From: Tomitella gaofuii
GTDB lineage: Bacteria; Actinomycetota; Actinomycetes; Mycobacteriales; Mycobacteriaceae
Length of the DNA: 64,000 nucleotides
Reading direction: 5' to 3'
Assembly: GCF_014126825.1 (NCBI RefSeq)
Contig: NZ_CP059900.1
Coordinates: 1,426,001-1,490,000, forward strand
In this document: positions 53,822-61,331 of the stretch, one piece after another
How the letters are laid out: every line of letters begins with the position of its first letter
Numbering within the stretch: position 1 is the first letter of the stretch
Translations under genes and position numbers: made by a program
The notes under the pieces: model-generated
Database searches by the model: none
The model's input: the letters and a program-made list of their open reading frames with translations, nothing else
Told to the model about the DNA's origin: nothing

Positions 53822-54676
53822 GTGAGCGACCATCCGATCTGCGTGACCTGCGGCGTGCAGTTCCCCCGTGGTCACGACACCGCCCGCTGCCCGGTGTGCG
53901 ACGAGGAACGCCAGTACATCGGCTACGGCGGGCAGCAGTGGACCACGCTCGGGTCGCTCCGCGGCGACCATGCGAACGTGCTGCGCCAGGAGCCGCGCGG
54001 GGTGTGGGGCGTGGGCACCGAGCCGTGGTTCGGCATCGGCCAGCGGGCGCTCATCGTGCCGGGCGAGGACGCCGACGGCGCTCCCGCGAACCTGCTGTGG
54101 GACTGCATCAGCCTGGTCGACGAGGACACCGTCCGACGCATCGGCGAGCTGGGTGGCCTGGCGGCGATCGCGATCTCGCACCCGCATTACTACAGCGCGA
54201 TGCTCGAGTGGTCCGACGCGTTCGGCGGCATCCCCGTGTACGTGCACGCGGACGACGCGCACTGGGTGGAGCACTGCGTGCGGGGCAGGTCGGACCCGGT
54301 GCGGCTGTGGGAGGGGGACTCGCTCGAGGTGCTGCCCGGCCGCACTCTGCTGAACCTGCGCGTGCACTTCGCCGGCGGCACCGTGGTGCACTGGCCCGGC
54401 GCCGACGGCCGTGGCGCGGTGTGTTCCGGGGACATCCTCCAGGTGGTGGCAGACCGACGCTGGGTGAGCTTCATGTACAGCTATCCGAACCTCATCCCGG
54501 AGCATCCGGACACCGTCCGCCGCGCGGTGCGGATGCTCGAACCCTACGATTTCGACATGGTCTACGGCGCGTGGTGGGGCAAGGTCCTCGACGGGGAGCA
54601 GGCCGAAGGCGGTGCGAAGGCCGCGGTCCGCCGCTCGGCCGAACGCTATCTGCGGCACCTGGGGGAGGTCCTGTGA
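53822..54676 (+). CDS. Metallo-hydrolase-like protein with N-terminal zinc ribbon
   Basis: This 284-aa protein starts ICVTCGVQFPRGHDTARCPVCDEERQYI, a C-x2-C ... C-x2-C ribbon. The body shows a degenerate metallo-beta-lactamase motif (AIAISHPHYYSAMLEW, H-x-H with Tyr-Tyr in place of x-Asp-His), VYVHADDAHW and SGDILQVVADRRWVSFM (Asp as metal ligand). It may be an MBL-fold hydrolase with altered metal ligands. The GTG at 53822 and its stop overlap the next gene by 4 bases. Confidence 0.75.
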   Translation: MSDHPICVTCGVQFPRGHDTARCPVCDEERQYIGYGGQQWTTLGSLRGDHANVLRQEPRGVWGVGTEPWFGIGQRALIVPGEDADGAPANLLWDCISLVDEDTVRRIGELGGLAAIAISHPHYYSAMLEWSDAFGGIPVYVHADDAHWVEHCVRGRSDPVRLWEGDSLEVLPGRTLLNLRVHFAGGTVVHWPGADGRGAVCSGDILQVVADRRWVSFMYSYPNLIPEHPDTVRRAVRMLEPYDFDMVYGAWWGKVLDGEQAEGGAKAAVRRSAERYLRHLGEVL

Positions 54677-55749
54677 GCGGCGCGACGGTGACGCAGTCGA
54701 GGGAGATCGCCCGCCTGCGGCTGGCCGCCCAGCGGCTGGTGGGCGACGGATTGCCGGATGCGGCCGCGGCAGTCCGCCACATGTCCGCGATGCAGGGCCA
54801 GGACCTGACCGGCGCGATGACGTCGGCCGCGCTGCGGGTGACGGGCCGCTCGCGCCAGGCGGTCGTGGACGCGATGAACGCGGGCGCGATCGTGCGCACC
54901 TGGCCGATGCGCGGCACGCTGCACCTGATCCCCGCGGAGGACCTCGGCTGGATCCTGTCGCTCACCGGCGAGCGGACTCTGCGCGCCACCGCCCGCAACC
55001 GCGAACTCCGCGGCGTCGACGAGGCGCTGCTGGACCGCGCGCGGGCGGCGGCATTCGCGGCTCTCGCGGAGCGCGGGTCGCTTTCGCGTGACGAGCTGCT
55101 GGCCCTGTGGTCGGAGGCGGGCCTGATGGCGGACAGCGGCCGCGGCTACCGCCTGCTGTTCACCCTCGCCGTCGGCGGCGACCTGTGCTTCGGACCGTTC
55201 GCGGACGGCGGCCAGCGCATCGTCGCGGTGTCCGACTGGATCCGGCCGGCCGCGGTGCCGGCGCCCGACGAGGCGCTGGCGCAGTGGGTGCTGCGATATT
55301 TCCGCAGCCACGGGCCGGCGACGGTCCGGGACTTCGCCTGGTGGACCAAGCTGCCGCTGAACGCGATCCGCGCGGCGGTGGCCGAGGTCGCCGGCAGCCT
55401 CGAGTCGTGGACGGTGGGCGGCACCGAGTACCTGATGGCGCCGGAGACCCCGGAGCTGCTCGCCGGGACCGGACGCGCCGCCGGCGGGGTTCTTCTGCTG
55501 CCGGGATTCGACGAGTTCCTGCTGGGCTATGGCACGCGCGGGGCGGCGCTGCCGGACGAACACGCGGGCAAGGTGGTGCCGGGGAACAACGGGATGTTCC
55601 GCGGCACTGTCGTGTCGGGCGGCCGCGTCGTGGGCACGTGGAAGCGCAGGGGCAGCGGCAAGGCGGTGCGCGTCGACGCCGAACCGTTCACCGCGTTTTC
55701 GAAGGCGGTGGAGACGGCGCTGCCCCGGCGTTTCGCGGCCCTGCCGTGA
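54673..55749 (+). CDS. Winged-helix DNA-binding protein (HTH_42/AlkX-YcaQ family)
   Basis: This 358-aa protein has the HTH_42 pattern: VRHMSAMQGQDLTGAMTSAALRVTGRSRQAVVDAMNAGAIVRTWPMRGTLHLIPAEDLGWILSL, RGYRLLFTLAVGGDLCFGPF, SHGPATVRDFAWWTKLPLNAIRAA and LLLPGFDEFLLGYGTRG. Members bind DNA and include interstrand crosslink glycosylases (AlkX/AZL), whose QxQ motif appears here as MQGQD near residue 42. So DNA repair is possible. Translation is coupled to the preceding metallo-hydrolase. Confidence 0.78.
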   Translation: MSGATVTQSREIARLRLAAQRLVGDGLPDAAAAVRHMSAMQGQDLTGAMTSAALRVTGRSRQAVVDAMNAGAIVRTWPMRGTLHLIPAEDLGWILSLTGERTLRATARNRELRGVDEALLDRARAAAFAALAERGSLSRDELLALWSEAGLMADSGRGYRLLFTLAVGGDLCFGPFADGGQRIVAVSDWIRPAAVPAPDEALAQWVLRYFRSHGPATVRDFAWWTKLPLNAIRAAVAEVAGSLESWTVGGTEYLMAPETPELLAGTGRAAGGVLLLPGFDEFLLGYGTRGAALPDEHAGKVVPGNNGMFRGTVVSGGRVVGTWKRRGSGKAVRVDAEPFTAFSKAVETALPRRFAALP

Positions 55750-55756
55750 ACCGTTC

Positions 55757-56173
55757 CTACCGCGGCACCGGTTCGCCGCGGTAGGGGCCGAAGCTCCACT
55801 TGTTGCCTTCCGGGTCGCGCACGGCGAACTCCCGGTTCCCGTAGTCCTGGTCTGCGAGCGGGCGCATGATGTCCGCGCCCGCGGCCCGCACCTTCGCATA
55901 GAGACCGTCGACGTCGTCGGTGACGACGTAGGCGCCGAACGTCCCGGGCTCCAGCGCCCATTCGGCCCCGGGCTTGTGGTCGCCGAGCATGATGCCGCCG
56001 CCCTCCGGCCAGGCGAGCTGGGCGTGGACGATGCGCCCGCCGTCGGTGTAGCAGGCTGCCTCGACGAAGCCGAGCGTGCCGACGAGCCAGTCGATGAGGG
56101 TCCGTGCGTCGCGCGCCTGCAGCGACGGCCACACGGTGGGCGCCGGGGTGGTGGTGTCGTCTGTCGTGTTCAT
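55757..56173 (-). CDS. VOC-family (glyoxalase-fold) protein
   Basis: This 138-aa protein has two beta-alpha-beta-beta-beta repeats: ARTLIDWLVGTLGFVEAACY, IVHAQLAWPEGGGIMLGD and YVVTDDVDGLYAKVRAAGADIMRPLADQDYGNREFAVRDPEGNKWSFGPY. It resembles bleomycin/antibiotic-binding or glyoxalase-like proteins. It is followed by 5 bases and the AraC gene upstream; they form one minus-strand unit. Confidence 0.82.
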   Translation of the reverse strand: MNTTDDTTTPAPTVWPSLQARDARTLIDWLVGTLGFVEAACYTDGGRIVHAQLAWPEGGGIMLGDHKPGAEWALEPGTFGAYVVTDDVDGLYAKVRAAGADIMRPLADQDYGNREFAVRDPEGNKWSFGPYRGEPVPR

Positions 56174-56178
56174 GCCGC

Positions 56179-57033
56179 TCAGTCTCCCGCGCGACGGTGA
56201 CCCCCGGCTTGGATGTTTCCGATCTCCTCGTGCACGAACGCACTGGGCGAAGTGTCGGTGAAGCGCCGGAACTCGCGCGCCAGGTGGGCCTGGTCATAGA
56301 AGCCGTGGGCGGCGGCGAGGTCGGCCAGCGGGGGACGGAGACCGCCGCGCACGGCGCGTGTGAGCGCGCCGAAGGCGGCGTCGAACCGCATGAGCCGCCC
56401 GAGGTCGCGCGGCGTCAGGCCGAGCTCCCGGCGCACCAGCACCGCCAGTTGACGTTCGCTCAGGCACGTCTCCCGTGCGAGAACGGACACGGGGACCGCG
56501 CCGTCCGCCGCGGCCAGCCTCGCCCAGACCTCCCGCACCTCGTCGCGCGGGCGGAACCGGAACCGCTCCGCGGACAGGCGGGCGCGCAGGTAGTCCTCGA
56601 CGACGTCGAACCGGCCGTTCCACGTGGGGATCTCGTGCAGCTGTTCACGCAGCGCGGTGATGCCGGGGCCGAGCACGTCCTCGGCCTGCCACGTGCGCCG
56701 GTCCAGCTCGCCGGCGGGAACTCCGAACAGCCCGGGCGCCGCCAGCGGATGCACCGCAATCTGGATGCCCCGCTGCCGTGTGGGCTGCCGGATGTAGGCG
56801 GGGGCGACGTGCAGTCCGGCGACGAGGGAGTCGAACGCGGTCAGGTGCCCCGCGTTCCAGTGGGGGAGCGTTTCGGCACCCTCCACCGGGTCGTCCATGC
56901 TGACTATGAAGGTGAGCCCCCGCGACGGGATCCCGCGGTGCAGCCCGGCGTCCAGCCCGTCCGACGAGTACCCGTAGAGCGCGAGCACGCCGGGTACCGG
57001 CGATGCCCGGTTTACGAACTCGCGGGTGCTCAT
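56179..57033 (-). CDS. AraC-family transcriptional regulator
   Basis: This 284-aa protein has a C-terminal AraC helix-turn-helix pair (VSVLARETCLSERQLAVLVRRELGLTPRDLGRLMRFDAAFGALTR and PLADLAAAHGFYDQAHLAREFRRFTDTSPSAFVHEE). The N-terminal effector domain has ALYGYSSDGLDAG and HRGIPSRGLTFIVSMDDP. The ATG at 57033 is the first sensible start, since going further would overlap the MarR gene. It may regulate the VOC gene with which it is co-transcribed. Confidence 0.85.
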   Translation of the reverse strand: MSTREFVNRASPVPGVLALYGYSSDGLDAGLHRGIPSRGLTFIVSMDDPVEGAETLPHWNAGHLTAFDSLVAGLHVAPAYIRQPTRQRGIQIAVHPLAAPGLFGVPAGELDRRTWQAEDVLGPGITALREQLHEIPTWNGRFDVVEDYLRARLSAERFRFRPRDEVREVWARLAAADGAVPVSVLARETCLSERQLAVLVRRELGLTPRDLGRLMRFDAAFGALTRAVRGGLRPPLADLAAAHGFYDQAHLAREFRRFTDTSPSAFVHEEIGNIQAGGHRRAGD

Positions 57034-57050
57034 GGCGGCGCGGCCATCGT

Positions 57051-57566
57051 TCAGGGCTCCACGAAGTCCCCGGCGTCGCGGCGCAGTTCGGTGAGCACCG
57101 TGACGAGCTGCTCGACCCCGGGGCCGGTGAGCCCGGGTTCGGCGAAGACCACGTCGTTGAGCCTGCCGGTGGCCACGCCGGCGAGACGACGGCCCTCGTC
57201 GGTGACCTCGACCAGCGTGGTGCGGCGGTCGCTGGGGTGCGGCTGCCGGCGCACCAGTCCGGCGGCCTCGAGGCGGTCCACCACGTTGGTGACGCTGGTG
57301 GGGTGCACCTGCAGGCGCGCGCTGGCCTTGTTCATGGGCAGGGCGCCGTTGCGTGCGAACACCAGCAGCATGAGCATCTCGTACCGCGCGAACGTGAGCC
57401 CGTGGGGACGCAGCACCTTCTCGACGCGGCTGAGCATGATCTGGTGCGCGCGCATCACCGACGTCACCGCGGCCATTCCGTCCGCAACCGACCCCCAGCC
57501 GTGCGCGACCCACTGGCGGCGGGCCTCCGCGATGGGGTCCTCTGGCAGCGGGTTCTGCGGGCTCAT
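57051..57566 (-). CDS. MarR-family transcriptional regulator
   Basis: This 171-aa MarR protein has LSRVEKVLRPHGLTFARYEMLMLLVFARNGALPMNKASARLQVHPTSVTNVVDRLEAAGLVRRQPHPSDRRTTLVEVTDEGRRLA (winged helix with DxRxT wing). It sits 17 bp before the AraC gene. A palindrome CCGATTATCGG lies 30 bases upstream of its ATG, together with a degenerate second copy, so it is probably autoregulated. Confidence 0.87.
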   Translation of the reverse strand: MSPQNPLPEDPIAEARRQWVAHGWGSVADGMAAVTSVMRAHQIMLSRVEKVLRPHGLTFARYEMLMLLVFARNGALPMNKASARLQVHPTSVTNVVDRLEAAGLVRRQPHPSDRRTTLVEVTDEGRRLAGVATGRLNDVVFAEPGLTGPGVEQLVTVLTELRRDAGDFVEP

Positions 57567-57579
57567 AGAGGCCGATTCT

Positions 57580-57606
57580 ACCGATAGCGGACAGGCCGAT
57601 TATCGG
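57580..57606. promoter_or_regulatory. CCGATTATCGG operator and degenerate copy upstream of MarR gene
   Basis: CCGATTATCGG (57596-57606) is an 11-bp palindrome. A partial copy, CCGATAGCGG (57581-57590), precedes it. The arms CCGAT/ATCGG equal those in the tandem site at 36851-36882. Confidence 0.6.
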
Positions 57607-57910
57607 AAGGTCACGGACTTCTCCGCGCTGGAGCGTCGGTCGTGTCCGAGGTCCGGCGGCCGTGCCGGTCACGGGGTGCGGCGAACCACCCCTGAATGGG
57701 GGTGGCTGTGCGCGGCGCACGCGGGTATACGTCTATCGGGATGCGACGGGGACGCGGACTGGCTTATCGTGATATGTGACGGGCGTCTCGTCGCGTGCCC
57801 CGGCCGGCCGGGTTCCCGCCAGCGGGTGACCCGCCGGCGGAGCACCGACAGCAGCCTTCAGTCGGCACGTGCGTTCACGGCGCCGATCGGTTTCAGGTGA
57901 AGGAGTACAG
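57607..57910. other. Intergenic region before GAF-LuxR gene
   Basis: About 300 bp without a supported gene. A TATCGTGATATGTGA patch at about 57764-57778 is the only AT-rich candidate promoter for the regulator. No repeats of note. Confidence 0.35.
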
Positions 57911-58786
57911 GTGGCACACGACGATCGCGTGGCCATTCGTGACGCCGTCGGCCGGCTGCACAGGGAATCGGGCCTTCCGATGGTCTTCGGCGGTGCGATC
58001 ACCGGCAGGGACAGGCTCCAGATCACGGAGTTCGTGGGCGCCAAGAGCGGAACCATGCGCGGCCTGCGCGTGCAGGCAGGCTCCGGCCTGGGCGGCAAGG
58101 CCATGGCGATGCGGCGGCCCGTGCTGGTCAACGACTACGCCCGGGCCGATGCCATCACCCATGACTACGACGAGGCCGTCACCGGCGAGGGCATCCGCAC
58201 GATGGTCGGCGTGCCCGTGATGGTCGGCCGTTCCGTGCGCGGGGTCCTCTATGGCGCGCTGCGGGGCACCGTTGCGATCGGCGACCGCGTGATCGACTCC
58301 ATGGTCACCGTGGGCCGCGTGCTCGAACAGGACCTGGCGGTGCGTGACGCGATGGAGCGCCGGAACCCGTCCAGCGCGATCTTCCCGCTGCCGGACGAGA
58401 ACGCGCTCGAGGACGCGCCGCCGGAGATCCGCCGGCGGCTGCTCGACCTGGCCGGCCGGGTGGACGATCCCGCCGTGCGGGACGAGCTCATGGACGTGGT
58501 CGCCCAGCTGGAGGGCGCGTCGGGTGCCGGTGTGGTTCCGGGCGTCGACAACGGGGGGATGGCCACCGCGGAGCCCCGCCGGGCGCCGCCCCGCGTGCAG
58601 TTGAGCCCGCGCGAGCGGGAGGTCCTTGTCCAGGTGGCGATGGGGCATACCAATGCGCTCATCGGCGAGCGTCTCGGCGTGGGCGCCGAGACCGTCAAAA
58701 GCTACCTGCGCACCGCCATGCGCAAGTTGGGTGCCAACAACCGGATCGAGGCCGTCGTCGCGGCACGGCGTCTCGGCGCGCTCTGA
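57911..58786 (+). CDS. GAF-domain LuxR-type transcriptional regulator
   Basis: This 291-aa protein has an N-terminal GAF domain (FGGAITGRDRLQITEFVGAKSG, AGSGLGGKAMAMRRPVLVNDYARADAITHDYDEAV, SVRGVLYGALRG) and a C-terminal LuxR helix-turn-helix: LSPREREVLVQVAMGHTNALIGERLGVGAETVKSYLRTAMRKLGANNRIEAV. GTG at 57911 has GGAG upstream. GAF domains sense small molecules. It is 8 bases before the GMC oxidoreductase gene, which is probably its target. Confidence 0.87.
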   Translation: MAHDDRVAIRDAVGRLHRESGLPMVFGGAITGRDRLQITEFVGAKSGTMRGLRVQAGSGLGGKAMAMRRPVLVNDYARADAITHDYDEAVTGEGIRTMVGVPVMVGRSVRGVLYGALRGTVAIGDRVIDSMVTVGRVLEQDLAVRDAMERRNPSSAIFPLPDENALEDAPPEIRRRLLDLAGRVDDPAVRDELMDVVAQLEGASGAGVVPGVDNGGMATAEPRRAPPRVQLSPREREVLVQVAMGHTNALIGERLGVGAETVKSYLRTAMRKLGANNRIEAVVAARRLGAL

Positions 58787-58794
58787 GCGGCGGC

Positions 58795-60285
58795 GTGGGC
58801 GTGCGCGCCGCCGACGTGGTCATCGTCGGCGGCGGCTCATGCGGCTCGGTGCTCGCGGCGCGGCTGAGCGAGGATCCCGCGTGCTCGGTGCTGCTGATCG
58901 AGTCGGGCACGGGCGTGGCGACGCGCGGTCCGTGGCCCGCGCACATCCTGCCGATCGGGCCCGGCTCGCCGCATGCACACCACTATGCGACGACGCTGCG
59001 ACACGGCGTGGCGGGCACGCTCGTCCGCGGACGGGGTCCGGGCGGCTCCGGCGCGGTCAACGGTGCATACTTCGTCCGCGCCACGCCGGCCGACCTCGAC
59101 GCGTGGGGGCGTGCGACCGGCGGCCGGCCGGGCCGGACCGTCTGGTCGTACGGCGACGCGCTCCCGTACTTCCGGCGCTCGGAGCACGACCACGACTTCG
59201 GATCGTCGGCCGTGCACGGCGACGCCGGTCCCGTGCCGGTGCGCCGCCGCACCGCGGAGTCGTGGAGTGCGGCGACGGACCGTTTCGTCGCGGCGGCCGA
59301 GGCGATGGGCTTTCCGGCAGAACCCGATAAGAATGCCGGCGGGCCCGCGGGAATCGGCCCCGTGCCGTGCAATATCGACCGCGGCATGCGCGTGGACCCC
59401 GGCTCCGCGTACTTGAGGGCCGCGGCGGGCCGCCCCAACCTCACCGTCTGGACGGGGACGACGGTGCGGGCGCTGCGGATGTCGGCGGGCGCGGTGCGGG
59501 CCGTGCAGGTGCTCCGGGACGGCGGGTTGCTGGAGGTGCAGGCGTACAACGTGGTGCTGGCCGCGGGGGCCATCGAGACGCCGGCCCTGCTGTGGCGCTC
59601 GGGGATCGGCGATCCGCGGATGCTCGGCGCGGCCGCCGTGCACGCGCTGCCCGGGGTGGGGCGCGAGTTCTCCGACCACCCGGAGATCACGATCCCCTAC
59701 AAACCGGCCCCGCCGGTCGGCGATCCGGTCTCGGGCGAGCGGGCCGCGCCACCGATCCTCGAGGCCTGCCTCAACCTCGATACCGGCGACGGTGCGGTGG
59801 AGATCCGCCCGTACACGGCGTCGTTCGGCGACGCGGTGCCCGGGAATCCGCCGATGCCGCCGGTGCTGGGCGCCGCGCTCATGGCGCCGTGGGGGAGGGG
59901 CCGGATGGTTCCGCACCCTGCCGACCCGTGCGGGGCGCCCCGGATCGAACACCACTATCTATCGGACCCGCGGGACGAGGCGGCCGCCGCGGCGGCGGTG
60001 GACCTGGCTCGCGGGCTGCTCGACGCGTCGGGGATGGGCACGCCGATCGACGGAATGCCGGCGAACCTGGGCACCTCGCAGCATCTCAGCGGCACGTGCC
60101 CGATGGGTACCGATCCCGGCACCGCAGTGGTGGATCCGCGTTGTCGCGTGCACGGGATCGGCGGGCTCTCCATCGCAGACACCTCGGTGTTCCCGCGCGT
60201 GCCCAGCCGGGGACCGCATGCCACGGCGGTGATGCTCGCCGAACGCGCGGCGGAGTTCGTCGCGTCCGGGCTCCGCGTTCCGTGA
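58795..60285 (+). CDS. GMC-family FAD oxidoreductase, MftG-like
   Basis: This 496-aa flavoprotein has VVIVGGGSCGSVLAARLSED (FAD), VRGRGPGGSGAVNGAYFVRATPADLDAWG, LAAGAIETPALLWRSGIG and the C-terminal HLSGTCPMGTDPGTAVVDPRCRVHGIGGLSIADTSVFPRVPSRGPHATAVMLAERAAE. It has the look of the mycofactocin-associated GMC enzyme MftG, but no mft genes are in this window, so a choline/alcohol dehydrogenase role is equally possible. GTG start, 8 bases after the GAF-LuxR gene; probably one operon. Confidence 0.8.
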   Translation: MGVRAADVVIVGGGSCGSVLAARLSEDPACSVLLIESGTGVATRGPWPAHILPIGPGSPHAHHYATTLRHGVAGTLVRGRGPGGSGAVNGAYFVRATPADLDAWGRATGGRPGRTVWSYGDALPYFRRSEHDHDFGSSAVHGDAGPVPVRRRTAESWSAATDRFVAAAEAMGFPAEPDKNAGGPAGIGPVPCNIDRGMRVDPGSAYLRAAAGRPNLTVWTGTTVRALRMSAGAVRAVQVLRDGGLLEVQAYNVVLAAGAIETPALLWRSGIGDPRMLGAAAVHALPGVGREFSDHPEITIPYKPAPPVGDPVSGERAAPPILEACLNLDTGDGAVEIRPYTASFGDAVPGNPPMPPVLGAALMAPWGRGRMVPHPADPCGAPRIEHHYLSDPRDEAAAAAAVDLARGLLDASGMGTPIDGMPANLGTSQHLSGTCPMGTDPGTAVVDPRCRVHGIGGLSIADTSVFPRVPSRGPHATAVMLAERAAEFVASGLRVP

Positions 60286-60332
60286 CGGCCCGCCGGTGAA
60301 ACGCCCGCTGCGCCGTCCGGCCGGTGCGCTCC

Positions 60333-60728
60333 TCAGCGCGGCCGGACGACCCGGTAGTCCGAGGTGTGCCAGAAGGCCCGCATGCTCGTGATCCGTGCAT
60401 CGTCGTCGAAGGTCATGACGTCGATGGGGGTCACCTCGACGGTGCGCTCCGGCAGAGTCGTGGTGATGCGGAACCGGAACGCGGCGCTGTCGCCGGAGAT
60501 GCGGCAGTCGAGCAGCTCGGATTCATTGCGGTAGCCGGCGGACTTCGCGTAGAAGTCGGCGATGTCGTCCCTCCCCCGGTGCGGCTCCGTGCCCACGGGG
60601 TCCTCCACCGTCGCGTCGGGTGCATACAGGGCGAGCACGGCGTCGGGGTCGGTGGCGCCGACGGCGTCGACGTAGGACTGGACTGTCGCGCGGATGGCAT
60701 TGCGCTTCGCGGAATCGTCGACGGCCAC
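60333..60728 (-). CDS. ksi: Steroid delta-isomerase (ketosteroid isomerase)
   Basis: This 131-aa NTF2-like protein matches Pseudomonas KSI closely in pattern: VQSYVDAVGATDPDAVLALYAPDATVEDPVGTEPHRG and VTPIDVMTFDDDARITSMRAFW. The catalytic set is present: Tyr19 (oxyanion hole), Asp43 (general base, in VEDPVG) and Asp103 (in PIDVM). It moves the delta-5 double bond to delta-4 in 3-ketosteroids. It is monocistronic, ATG at 60728, and supports a steroid-degrading lifestyle. Length matches the family. Confidence 0.85.
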   Translation of the reverse strand: MAVDDSAKRNAIRATVQSYVDAVGATDPDAVLALYAPDATVEDPVGTEPHRGRDDIADFYAKSAGYRNESELLDCRISGDSAAFRFRITTTLPERTVEVTPIDVMTFDDDARITSMRAFWHTSDYRVVRPR

Positions 60729-60898
60729 TGTTCCTCCTGCATGCTGCGGCGGATGCTGTCACGCTCGACGTTATTCCAGGCGGGACGTGTTTGCGATGGA
60801 CACGCCGGGGAACCAGCGGACGAATTCCGAGGACGATATTCCGCCGTCGGGTGTCGGCCGACCGGGTCCCGGTTGTATGCTGATCCGTGCAGCTGGTT

Positions 60899-61128
60899 CG
60901 TCCGGCCGGTCACGAGGAGCCCCGAAGGCCGAGCCGGACGTCGAAGCCCCGCGCCGCATCGGCGCAGGCGGTGAGAGGGAACCCGGTGGAAATCCGGGAC
61001 TGTCCCGCAGCGGTGAGTGGGAACGAAACCCGCCATGGAGCACTGGGCGCACGCCCGGGAAGCGGTGGGCAGTAGGTGGCGGCGGTGTGCCGCGGGCCCG
61101 CGAGTCCGAAGACCTGCCGGTTGCGACG
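60899..61128 (+). promoter_or_regulatory. Cobalamin (B12) riboswitch upstream of metE
   Basis: The conserved core appears in order: AGAGGGAACCCGGTGGAAAT, CCGGGACTGTCCCGCAGCGG, GAGTGGGAACGAAACCC, GGGAAGCGGTGGGCAGTAGG, and GCGAGTCCGAAGACCTGCC. The outer stem is formed by CGTCCGGCCGG and CCGGTTGCGACG. This is the AdoCbl class. It should switch metE off when B12 is available and let MetH do the job. A TATGCT -10-like box lies at 60876. Confidence 0.92.
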
Positions 61129-61331
61129 GGCACGCCGTGCCCGTCGGGCCACCGCCTCGGGGAATGGGCGTGTCGACCGGTTCGTGTCACAGTGCAGGAC
61201 AACGTGCACGGTAGCGGGGCTGGGTGGGATCCACAGCCGGATCCGCGCCGCAGTCCGGTGCTGCCAGGGGCTCGAGGCGTGTGCGCGTACCGCCGGCGGT
61301 GGCGACATCGACGTTCGTACTGGAGATACAC
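61129..61331 (+). other. Riboswitch-to-metE leader
   Basis: 203 bases between the riboswitch and metE should hold the expression platform. No gene is seen. GTGTCGACCGG- and GGATCC-containing stems may form, but the switching hairpin cannot be assigned with certainty. Confidence 0.4.
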
